From Blastopirellula sp. J2-11 (lineage in GTDB: Bacteria > Planctomycetota > Planctomycetia > Pirellulales > Pirellulaceae): DNA of 64,000 nt. Each line of letters begins with the position of its first letter. Position 1 is the first letter of the stretch. Below the pieces are notes generated by a model that was given only the letters and a program-made list of their open reading frames with translations, ran no database searches and was not told where the DNA came from. Shown here piece after piece: positions 56,550 to 64,000 of the stretch. A program made the position numbers and the translations under genes. The DNA is taken from assembly GCF_024584705.1 (NCBI RefSeq), contig NZ_CP097384.1, forward strand, positions 6,014,001 through 6,078,000. The letters are read 5' to 3'.

Positions 56550-57974
56550 TCATTTTCGAGTCGTCTCTCGCAACCGTTTTTGCAAATGCTGCAGAGCTTC
56601 GCCATAAGAGGGCTTGCCGCTTACATTCTGATTTTCATCGGGATCCGTTTCATGGTCATAAAGCATTTCACCGAGCTGTTTTCCATCAACGCGGCTGTAT
56701 TGGGTATAGCGATATTGGGCGGAACGGATCGTATCGCCTTGCCCATATCGACCGACTGCGATTGCATTGGCGTCTTCGGTCGAACCATTTAATAGCGGCA
56801 CAAGACTAGAGCCCTGCAAATGTTCGGGGAGGGGCAGGCCAGCCAATTCGCATAAGGTTGGATAGAGGGCGATCGATTCAACCGGCTGGACGATGCGCAG
56901 CGCCGCTCGTTGCTTGGAAAGCCGGACCAGCAGAGGAATCCGCATGGAAGTTTCATAGCAACTATGTTTGCACCAAAGCGTATGCTCGCCCAGGTTCCAA
57001 CCGTGGTCCGACCACAATACGACGATGGTCTTGTCCGAGAGATCTAGACGTTCGAGTTCGTGAAGCACCTGCCCGACTAATGCGTCGATATAACTGACGC
57101 AGGCAAAATAGCCATGAATTAAACTTCGGGCCGTCTCATCATCGACCGCGCCTTTTCGCGGGATGTTTGAATAACGCCGCATTTCTCCCCAATTGTGAAG
57201 CGAAATTCGGGGAGCGCCTCGCGGAGCGGAGGCGTTCTCCGAGAGAGCGATTGCCTCTCGTGGATACAGGTCCCAGTACTTTTTCGGCGCATTGAAAGGA
57301 AGGTGCGGCTTGAAGAAACCGACTGCGAGAAAAAACGGTTCCTGTCGCTGGGCGAGTCGCCGCAGTTCCGCTGTCGCCTTGATTGCCGTTTGCCCATCCA
57401 GATAGGCGTCATCAGCCACATCAGCCGCTTCCCAGGCGGGGCCGCGATTGCGTGGCTCTTGTGCTCCACGCTTTCGATGTAGCAGTTGATTCTCCGGCTC
57501 CGCGTACCAAGGCCACTTTTCGTCGTTCAAACGCCACGGCTGCGTACTCCATCCTGCAGCGCTGTCGTCTGCGTCATTGAAGATTTTTCCTAACGAAACC
57601 GTATGGTAGCCGTGGTTCTTAAACCAAGCGTTCATGGTGACAATCCCCGGAGCCTCTTCATCCGCTCGGGCTGTCCAGGAAGTGAAACGTTGCGGCGTTG
57701 GGCGAATTCCCGTGAGCATGCTTGCTCGCGAAGCCCCGCAAACGGAAACCATGCAATAGGCTCGCTCGAATAGCGCGCTTTGACTCGCCAACTTATCGAT
57801 ATTTGGAGAGTGGATCTGTTCTTGCCCATAACAATTCAGTTCAGGGCGTAGGTCATCGACTGAAATGAACAGCACATTCGGACGCTCTTCCCCCAAGGCC
57901 GACCGGAAAGTCATGACGAGTCCGTAGAAAAACAAAGCCGCTACGATCAACGTCCTTTGCAGATGACACGCCAT
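56550..57974 (-). CDS. Secreted sulfatase, iduronate-2-sulfatase-like
   Basis: A 474-residue exported sulfatase with a signal peptide (cut near ALGEER). The formylglycine cysteine C79 is in CGASRASMLTG, where alanine replaces the usual proline. Metal-binding residues ISVDDLRPE and WSDHGWNLGEHTLW are present. GGAGG lies about 8 nt before the ATG at 57974. The gene follows the Dabb-domain gene by 41 nt on the same strand. Confidence 0.9.
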   Translation of the reverse strand: MACHLQRTLIVAALFFYGLVMTFRSALGEERPNVLFISVDDLRPELNCYGQEQIHSPNIDKLASQSALFERAYCMVSVCGASRASMLTGIRPTPQRFTSWTARADEEAPGIVTMNAWFKNHGYHTVSLGKIFNDADDSAAGWSTQPWRLNDEKWPWYAEPENQLLHRKRGAQEPRNRGPAWEAADVADDAYLDGQTAIKATAELRRLAQRQEPFFLAVGFFKPHLPFNAPKKYWDLYPREAIALSENASAPRGAPRISLHNWGEMRRYSNIPRKGAVDDETARSLIHGYFACVSYIDALVGQVLHELERLDLSDKTIVVLWSDHGWNLGEHTLWCKHSCYETSMRIPLLVRLSKQRAALRIVQPVESIALYPTLCELAGLPLPEHLQGSSLVPLLNGSTEDANAIAVGRYGQGDTIRSAQYRYTQYSRVDGKQLGEMLYDHETDPDENQNVSGKPSYGEALQHLQKRLRETTRK

Positions 57975-58015
57975 TTCGCTCCCTCCAAAATTGAGGTTGA
58001 AACCCTGGAAGAGCA

Positions 58016-58309
58016 TTAATCCAGCGGCAAAAAATCGACCTCTTGGAAATCCTCGACATGTTTTAACCAATAGTTTTTCACAAACGCTTCGTGCATCGGA
58101 TGCGAACTATAGTGATCGTACGTCGCCTGACTATCGAACTTCATCGTGATTCCGAACGAATGCGCGCATTTCGGACTGACCTGGCGACGGATGGCGAACT
58201 CTTGCACCCCAGGGATGTTCGCCAGTTCGCTGGCGACCTGCATAAAGTCGCTGACGATCTGCGGCTCTAGGCTCGGTTTCAGTCGAAACGTAACCGTATG
58301 CTCGATCAC
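58016..58309 (-). CDS. Dabb (stress-responsive A/B barrel) domain protein
   Basis: A 97-residue dimeric ferredoxin-like protein. It begins IEHTVTFRLK and contains FGITMKFDSQATYDHYSSHP and H...F near the end, the Dabb signature. The start is GTG with AAGGAA about 6 nt upstream. It precedes the sulfatase gene and is probably co-transcribed with it. The domain occurs in many small enzymes and binding proteins; the role here is unknown. Confidence 0.85.
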   Translation of the reverse strand: MIEHTVTFRLKPSLEPQIVSDFMQVASELANIPGVQEFAIRRQVSPKCAHSFGITMKFDSQATYDHYSSHPMHEAFVKNYWLKHVEDFQEVDFLPLD

Positions 58310-58494
58310 GGAATTTCCTTGCTTCGATATTGGGCTGCCGAGGCTAGTCGCGCAGTCGCCGCTCGGTCGTACCGAGTCTAGCCGTTACTGAAGCTCCCAG
58401 AATATTCGGCGTCCCTTTGTGAGTGGGGACGGCGCATTCCAATGCCGTGACATAGCATCTCGCCGCGAAAAGCGACCAATCGCCATGGCAACAA

Positions 58495-58505
58495 TGTACC
58501 AACAC
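58495..58505. repeat. Copy of a decayed repeat (TGTACCAACAC)
   Basis: The same 11-mer and weaker flanking similarity occur at 56333-56343. The spacer 58310-58745 around it holds no supported gene. Confidence 0.4.
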
Positions 58506-58745
58506 AAATGGCGACTTCAACCAAAAATCTTGACACCAGCCAGAGGCGCGACTTCAAAAACGTGGAAGCTCGCGCGGGAGGCGAAAAATTGGCTGCACGT
58601 CAGGTGATCCCTTGTAATATATCGCTGTTGGAATAAAAGTAACTTGCCCTTTGACTAGAATGAGAAGGGGCTGATTTTCCCATCCAGCGCATGTGAGAAG
58701 GTCCAACTCTCCATCCCTGCCGAACAACGCGAAAGAGCAAGTCGC

Positions 58746-60029
58746 ATGAGCACTCCTATTTCTCGTCGCCGAGCATTACAAATTATCGGCGCCGCCGCTT
58801 CGCTTCCCTCCGCCAGTCGATGTGGCGCTGCAGAATCAAAAGAGAAGTTGCCCCCGGTTCGCGCCATTACGCAAGGCCCGCTTCACCATTGGTTTGGCTA
58901 CTACGACAAGCTAGAGTTCGATCCGACGAATCGGTACGTCTTGTCGAACGAAGTTGCGTTTGAGCACCGCACGCCTCACGCCGACGATGTGATTCGTGTC
59001 GGCATGGTTGATACGCAAGCGGATGACAAGTGGATTCGCTTAGGCGATAGCCGAGCGTGGGGATGGCAACAAGGTTGCATGCTGCAGTGGCGTCCAAATT
59101 CGGCATCGGAAGTTGTCTGGAACGATCGCGAGGGGGACCAACACGTCTGCCGTATCTTGGATGTCCATACGCGCGAACTCAAAACATTACCTCGGCCAAT
59201 TTACGCGCTCAGCGGCGACGGCAAATGGGCGATCACAGCCGACTTTTCGCGAATCCAGCGGATGCGGCCAGGCTATGGGTACGTTGGTTTGAACGACCCC
59301 TGTTCTCAACAGCGTGCGCCGGAAGACTCCGGCATCTGGAAAATGAATATGGATACGGGGGAATCCCACCTCATTTTCTCCTTGGCCGATGCGGCGAGTA
59401 TCGATCACCAGGGCAAATCGCTCCGCGACAAATGGAACTATTTCAATCACTTGCTTGTCAGTCCCGACAGTTCGCGTCTGATCGTCTTGCATCGCTGGCG
59501 AGACAGCACCGGCGACGGCCCCGATGCGGAGCCAACAGGACGTTTCACCACACGGATGTTTACCGTAGGCATGGATGGAAGCGAGCGATACATTTTGGAC
59601 CCGTCCGGCGAAACGTCCCACTTCGTTTGGCGTGACAACAACCACATTTGCGCCTGGACAAAACCGGCAGGCAAACCGGCCGCTTTCTATCTATTGCGGG
59701 ACCAAACCCAAGAACTGCAGGTGGTTGGAGAAGGCGTGATGACCGTGAACGGACACAACACTTATCTACCTAATACCGACAACGAGTGGATACTCAACGA
59801 TACCTACCCCAGCAAAAAAAATCGTGAGCAGAATCCCTACTTGTACCACGTCCCCTCCGGTCGTCGCGAATGGCTAGGACATTTCCATTCGCCTCCGCAG
59901 TACACAGGCGAGTGGCGCTGCGACACCCATCCCCGCAGCAGCAACGATGGCAGATCGGTGGTCATCGACTCACCCCACACCGGCAGCCGCCAACTTCATC
60001 AAATCGATGTGAGTGAAATTGTCGGTTAA
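58746..60029 (+). CDS. Tat-exported beta-propeller protein
   Basis: A 427-residue protein with a twin-arginine-type leader (ISRRRALQIIGAAA). The rest is a TolB/WD40-like propeller: strands such as NHLLVSPDSSRLIVLHRW, HNTYLPNTDNEWILNDTYP and DTHPRSSNDGRSVVIDSP carry histidines and acids spaced as in oligogalacturonide-lyase-like propellers. That likeness is by pattern only. It is convergent with the DUF1501 gene, 34 nt apart. A carbohydrate substrate is plausible. Confidence 0.8.
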   Translation: MSTPISRRRALQIIGAAASLPSASRCGAAESKEKLPPVRAITQGPLHHWFGYYDKLEFDPTNRYVLSNEVAFEHRTPHADDVIRVGMVDTQADDKWIRLGDSRAWGWQQGCMLQWRPNSASEVVWNDREGDQHVCRILDVHTRELKTLPRPIYALSGDGKWAITADFSRIQRMRPGYGYVGLNDPCSQQRAPEDSGIWKMNMDTGESHLIFSLADAASIDHQGKSLRDKWNYFNHLLVSPDSSRLIVLHRWRDSTGDGPDAEPTGRFTTRMFTVGMDGSERYILDPSGETSHFVWRDNNHICAWTKPAGKPAAFYLLRDQTQELQVVGEGVMTVNGHNTYLPNTDNEWILNDTYPSKKNREQNPYLYHVPSGRREWLGHFHSPPQYTGEWRCDTHPRSSNDGRSVVIDSPHTGSRQLHQIDVSEIVG

Positions 60030-60063
60030 CGGCGACGCTGGGTTCGCTGCTTTGCGACAGGGG

Positions 60064-61554
60064 TCAGGAAATGATCTCTTGGACGACTCGGCCGGCGACA
60101 TCGGTTAAACGGAAATCACGCCCCTGGACACGATGGGTCAGGCGCGTGTGATCAAGGCCAAAGAGATGCAGAACGGTTGCGTGCAGGTCATGTACGTGAA
60201 CCGGATTCTGTTGGACGCTCCAGCCAATTTCGTCCGATTCGCCAAAGATGCAACCCGGCTTGATCCCGCCGCCGGCCATGAGAACGGTGAAAGCGCCAGG
60301 ATGGTGATCACGTCCTGTGACCTTCTTGTAGCCTGGTCTATTTTCTCCCAAGGGAGTTCGACCAAACTCCGACCCGATGATCACCAACGTATCTTCCAGC
60401 AAGCCGCGCTGTTTTAGATCTTTAATCAGCGCCGCAATCGGTTGATCGGCCATCTCGCAGTTGTGCGCCAATTCGGGATCCAATCGTGAGTGATGATCCC
60501 ACGAAGAATGAATGACGTTCACGGTGCGGACTCCGCGTTCGATCATCCGCCGCGCGAGCAGGCAGTTGTAAGCGAAGGCACGAAACAATCCTTTGCCTCC
60601 TCGATTACTTTTGATCTTGGGTTCGTCCCGATCAAAGCCATACATGTCGAGCGTCGCTTGCGTTTCCCCGGACAAATCGGTCAGTTCCGGCGTCGACGAC
60701 TGAAGTCGAAATGCGAGTTCGTACGCTTTGATGCGACTAGCAAGTTCGGAGTCGCCGGTGTCGGCGGTTCGCAACCGATTCAGATTGTTGATGAAGTCCA
60801 CTGACGACTTCTGCAACTGCGGCGTAATTCCGGCTGGATTCCGAATGTTGTTGACGGTTTCACCTTCGTTTCCAAACAAAACGCCTGAGTAAGACGAGGG
60901 CAGAAATCCGCTCGACCAACTCGCCGAGCCGCCGGGGATGCCTCGACCGGTGGTCACCAGCGAAACGTAAGCCGGAAGATCTTGCGATTCGCTCCCGAGT
61001 CCATAACAGAGCCATGACCCCAGGCTGGGTCGCCCGGCGATTGCCGAGCCGCAATTCATCAGCAGTTGGGCCGGCACATGATTGAACTGATCCGAATGGA
61101 CCGAACGAATCATGCAAAGGTCATCGGCGCACGTCGCCAAATGGGGCAGCAAATCAGAAAAATCCATGCCGCACTCGCCATGCTTCGCAAACTTTCGCGG
61201 GGTTCCCATGATGCGGGCGGTTTCTTTTTGGAGAAACGCAAACTGCATATTCTTGAGCAGCGACTCGGGCAACGGCTGGCCATCAAGCCGGTTCAAAGTT
61301 GGCTTGGGATCGTAGAGGTCCATCTGACTCGGACCTCCCTCTAGATAGATGTAGATGCAATGTTTGGCGCGCGCGGCGAAATGCGGCTTTCTCGCAGCCA
61401 GCGGATCCGAATCGAGCCGAGGAGACGAATCCTGAGCGAGACCTTCGGTTTTCAACAGGTCCGCCATCGTAACGGCGCCGACTCCCCACAACGATTGGAA
61501 GAGAAAATTACGTCGCGAAAGCTGGCAAGCGGATTGAAGTTGATTGAGGTCCAT
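60064..61554 (-). CDS. DUF1501 protein
   Basis: A 496-residue protein of the planctomycete DUF1501 family, which has an alkaline-phosphatase/sulfatase-like fold. An N-terminal Tat-like SRRNFLFQSLWG is followed by HCIYIYLEGGPSQMDLYDPK, NHVPAQLLMNCGSA, SSWDHHSRLDPELAHNC and ITGSEFGRTP-like IGSEFGRTPLGENRPG. The usual partner, the PSCyt1/DUF1549/DUF1553 gene, is 26 nt upstream. The function is not established; a role in extracellular degradation or electron transfer is often suggested. Confidence 0.93.
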   Translation of the reverse strand: MDLNQLQSACQLSRRNFLFQSLWGVGAVTMADLLKTEGLAQDSSPRLDSDPLAARKPHFAARAKHCIYIYLEGGPSQMDLYDPKPTLNRLDGQPLPESLLKNMQFAFLQKETARIMGTPRKFAKHGECGMDFSDLLPHLATCADDLCMIRSVHSDQFNHVPAQLLMNCGSAIAGRPSLGSWLCYGLGSESQDLPAYVSLVTTGRGIPGGSASWSSGFLPSSYSGVLFGNEGETVNNIRNPAGITPQLQKSSVDFINNLNRLRTADTGDSELASRIKAYELAFRLQSSTPELTDLSGETQATLDMYGFDRDEPKIKSNRGGKGLFRAFAYNCLLARRMIERGVRTVNVIHSSWDHHSRLDPELAHNCEMADQPIAALIKDLKQRGLLEDTLVIIGSEFGRTPLGENRPGYKKVTGRDHHPGAFTVLMAGGGIKPGCIFGESDEIGWSVQQNPVHVHDLHATVLHLFGLDHTRLTHRVQGRDFRLTDVAGRVVQEIIS

Positions 61555-61580
61555 GAGTTCCCATCGGGGCTGGAAAGAGT

Positions 61581-64000
61581 TTATTCGCGCGTGATGAATT
61601 CATCCAGGTTCATCAGGCTGCGTACAAAGAGTACGCGTGCGGCTTGCTGCTGCAGACTCCGTTTGGGGACCGGCTGATTGACGATCGCTTGGAGCGCCGA
61701 CGTGTCGGATTTTTCGAGGGAATGCAACAGATCTGCATGAAACGCTTGCGCCAGTCTCATTTCATCCGGAGAAGGAGAACGCGAGAGAGTGCGTTGAAAT
61801 GCGAGCTGAATCCAAGCGTCTCCTTGATCGAGGTCAGGCTGGGAAACCAGATTTCCTAGCTGCTGAGCACACTCAAAAAATACGGGGTCGTTAAGCAGCG
61901 CCAAAGATTGCAAGGGAGAGTTGGAGAACTCTCGTGACGGACAGGACGAGGTAGAGTCGGGACTGTCAAACGTCGTCAACATCGGAAACGGAGTGGCGCG
62001 GCGAAAGAGAATGTAAAGTCCTCGCCGGTACTGCTCGTCCCCTTTGCTGACATCCCAGCCCTGATTGCGACTGATCGAAGTCAGGCGTTTGTTCATCGGC
62101 GGCCGAATGCTAGGACCGCCGATTTTTGGATTGAGCAGCCCACTGGACGAGAGAGCAAGGTCGCGAATGATTTCCCCTTCCAAGCGACAACGAAATTGTC
62201 TGCCTAACAAAAGATTATCCGGATCGCGTTTTTGCAGTTGATCCGTCATTTGCGAGCTTTGCTGATAAGTCGCAGAGAGGACAATCTGCTTGATCAGCGC
62301 TTTCCTGCTCCAGTCGTTCTTCACCAACTCACTCGCCAACCAGTCGAGCAGTTCTGGGTGCGTGGGAGGATCGCCGGCGACGCCCAAATTTTCTTCCGTG
62401 CGGAACAAGCCTTCCTGAAACAAATGTTGCCAAAGATGATTCGCGGCTGTTCGCGAAGTCAAAGGATGCTTGGGGTCGACCAGCCAGCGCGCCAAGTCGA
62501 GTCGATCGGCGACTTCGTGTCGCTGTTCCAGCGGAGGCAAAAATTGCGGCGTCGCAGGATAGACCCGTTGCGTCGGCTGCCTGAAATCTCCGCGATAGTG
62601 GATGTGCGTCTTCCGTGGTTTCGAAGACTCCTGCATCGCCTGAGCGATCATCTCGACCGGTTCTGGCCTCTGGCTGGTCAGCGATTCGTATTCGGTTAAC
62701 AGCTCATTGGTATCGGTTTGCAAATCGGCCAACCAATGTTCGAGCGCTTCTTTTTCACTCTCCGTACGACGACTGGTCGGCTTGGAGAGGGTAACCAAAA
62801 ACTGGTCGAGCAAAGCGCTTTGAGCAGGACCGAGCAGCTCTTCCTGGTGACGAATGCGGTTGGCGATTTTTTGCAGCTGTTGTTCCCGTTTTTCAATTAC
62901 CGCAGGCTTTTCCGACTTTCCGTCGCGATAACCGAGCACCAGCTTCTTGGGCTCCAGGTTATTGAAGAACGCGTATAGCTGATAGAACTCTTGATGCGTG
63001 ATCGGATCAAATTTGTGCGTATGGCATTCCGCACAACCAACCGTTAAGCCCAGCCAGATGGTTCCAACCGTACTTAGTCGATCCACGGTCTGAATAACGC
63101 GATCCGCTTCTTTGTCGACGCCTGCTTCCGTATTCTTCATCGCGTTGCTGTGGAAGCCGGTCGCGATCTGCTGCGACATCGTCGAATCATCAAGCAAATC
63201 CCCGGCGATCTGCTCGATCGTGAATTCGTCGTACGGCAGATCGTTGTTGATCGCCGTGATTACCCAATCGCGATAGCGCCAAGCGTCTGGCCGCAGCTCG
63301 TCTCCCAAATAGCCATTGCTGTCGGCGTATCGAGCCAGGTCCAGCCAATGCCGACCCCAACGCTCTCCAAAGTGCTCGGATGCAAGCAGCTCATCCACGA
63401 TGCGCTCGTAAGCCTGATCGCTGGGGTCTTTGACAAAGCGCTGAACCGCTTCGAAGGGGGGAGGGAGCCCAATTAAATCAAGATACAGTCGCCGGATCAA
63501 TGTTTGCGGTGAAGCTTGCGGACTTGGCGACATGCCTGCGGACTGGAGTCGGGCAAGGACGAAATGATCGATCTCGTTGCGCGGCCAATCGTCGCCGCCA
63601 ACGTTTGGCAATTCAGGACGTTGCACGGTTTGGAAGGACCAATGTTCGGCGTAGGGAGCGCCATCTTCGACCCAACGCTTCAGGATTTCTTTCTCTTGGG
63701 TGGTCAAAGATTTTCCGGTCTCCGGCGGCGGCATTTGCGAAAATTCGTCACTAGTGAACACGCGCTGGATCAGCTCACTCTCGTCGGAAGAACCGGGAAC
63801 AATGGCGGCGACCCCGCTATCAAGCGCACGGATTGCATCCTTACGAACATCGAGACGGAGACCGGCTTCACGAACTTCCGTGTCGGGACCATGACACGCG
63901 AAACAACGCGCCGAGAGAATCGGCAGAACCTCTTGAGCAAAATCAGGCGGCTCCGCCGCGGCAGTGCAAACCGGCAGCGACAGAACCAGCAGTAAAGCAA
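61581..64000 (-). CDS. PSCyt1/DUF1549/DUF1553 cytochrome protein (5' truncated)
   Basis: Partial: the start lies beyond the right edge. Translating back to 64000 gives the end of a signal peptide (LLLVLSLPVCTAAAEPP) and a haem-c motif CFACHGPD, so about 80 residues precede the GTG at 63761. DUF1549 (PRNEIDHFVLARLQSAG, RRLYLDLIGLPP) and DUF1553 (DRLDLARWLVDPKHPLTSR, NHLWQHLFQEGLFRTEENLG) follow. The gene ends 26 nt before the DUF1501 gene. These large envelope proteins are almost confined to planctomycetes and relatives. Confidence 0.95.
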   Translation of the reverse strand, partial: ALLLVLSLPVCTAAAEPPDFAQEVLPILSARCFACHGPDTEVREAGLRLDVRKDAIRALDSGVAAIVPGSSDESELIQRVFTSDEFSQMPPPETGKSLTTQEKEILKRWVEDGAPYAEHWSFQTVQRPELPNVGGDDWPRNEIDHFVLARLQSAGMSPSPQASPQTLIRRLYLDLIGLPPPFEAVQRFVKDPSDQAYERIVDELLASEHFGERWGRHWLDLARYADSNGYLGDELRPDAWRYRDWVITAINNDLPYDEFTIEQIAGDLLDDSTMSQQIATGFHSNAMKNTEAGVDKEADRVIQTVDRLSTVGTIWLGLTVGCAECHTHKFDPITHQEFYQLYAFFNNLEPKKLVLGYRDGKSEKPAVIEKREQQLQKIANRIRHQEELLGPAQSALLDQFLVTLSKPTSRRTESEKEALEHWLADLQTDTNELLTEYESLTSQRPEPVEMIAQAMQESSKPRKTHIHYRGDFRQPTQRVYPATPQFLPPLEQRHEVADRLDLARWLVDPKHPLTSRTAANHLWQHLFQEGLFRTEENLGVAGDPPTHPELLDWLASELVKNDWSRKALIKQIVLSATYQQSSQMTDQLQKRDPDNLLLGRQFRCRLEGEIIRDLALSSSGLLNPKIGGPSIRPPMNKRLTSISRNQGWDVSKGDEQYRRGLYILFRRATPFPMLTTFDSPDSTSSCPSREFSNSPLQSLALLNDPVFFECAQQLGNLVSQPDLDQGDAWIQLAFQRTLSRSPSPDEMRLAQAFHADLLHSLEKSDTSALQAIVNQPVPKRSLQQQAARVLFVRSLMNLDEFITRE

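Noticed and set aside
1-64000. CRISPR arrays, tRNA or rRNA genes
   Set aside because: No regularly spaced direct repeats and no cloverleaf-like or rRNA-like sequence were recognised in the gaps between genes.

Overview
The window looks like chromosomal DNA of a planctomycete, most likely a Pirellulales bacterium of the Blastopirellula/Rhodopirellula type. The evidence is a set of families typical of that phylum: two DUF1559 prepilin-like proteins, three secreted sulfatases, a DUF1501 protein beside a PSCyt1/DUF1549/DUF1553 cytochrome protein, a bacterial DNA topoisomerase VI, and small membrane proteins with an N-terminal R-F-S-x-R-T motif. No tRNA, rRNA, CRISPR array, transposase or prophage gene was recognised. 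The species assignment is inference.

Layout. 0.2-5 kb: a YgaP-like membrane rhodanese with a palindromic operator candidate, then a sdhCAB operon of the Bacillus type (single cytochrome b subunit), read right to left. 5-8.8 kb: a lone receiver-domain protein, a lipoprotein plus DUF1559 pair, a methyltransferase and a thioesterase. 8.9-12.3 kb: both subunits of topoisomerase VI. 12.8-20 kb: two small secreted proteins, the GTPase Der, two paralogous pentapeptide-repeat proteins, ScpA and MnmA. 20.2-29.1 kb: a biosynthetic cassette of phosphopantetheinyl transferase, free acyl carrier protein and a 2561-residue reducing polyketide synthase ending in a PLP-dependent alpha-oxoamine synthase. 29.3-30.6 kb: two LRR-like membrane proteins. 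31-37 kb: a penicillin-acylase-family hydrolase divergent from a sugar-type ABC importer that lacks its ATPase. 37-48 kb: PPK2, oxidoreductases, a PQQ-type sugar dehydrogenase, PdxA, PhzF-like protein, a sulfatase fused to a carboxypeptidase-regulatory-like domain, a phytoene-desaturase-like flavoprotein and an M28 peptidase. 48-64 kb: secreted proteins, two more sulfatases, an NlpC/P60-like protein, a sugar isomerase, the second DUF1559/lipoprotein pair (in reverse order), a beta-propeller protein and the DUF1501 and PSCyt1/DUF1549/DUF1553 pair, whose 5' end leaves the window.

How the parts work together. The most notable system is at 20.2-29.1 kb. The transferase would arm both carrier proteins, the synthase would build a reduced malonate-derived chain iteratively, and the terminal PLP domain would release it by decarboxylative condensation with an amino acid. 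The expected product is a long-chain 2-amino-3-ketone, similar to a sphingoid-base precursor, and there is no thioesterase. The sulfatases, sugar importer, beta-propeller protein and sugar dehydrogenase fit a marine degrader of sulfated polysaccharides.

Intergenic DNA is rich in perfect inverted repeats of at least four kinds: a 22-bp-arm family at 0.13, 7.5, 8.9 (half) and 29.1 kb, a 22-bp-arm palindrome at 5.7 kb, a 17-bp-arm element at 30.9 kb and a 27-bp-arm element at 54.1 kb. Several sit at gene 3' ends, and one contains the stop codon of the polyketide synthase. Many starts were moved from the longest possible reading frame to the start best supported by a Shine-Dalgarno sequence or by family alignment.
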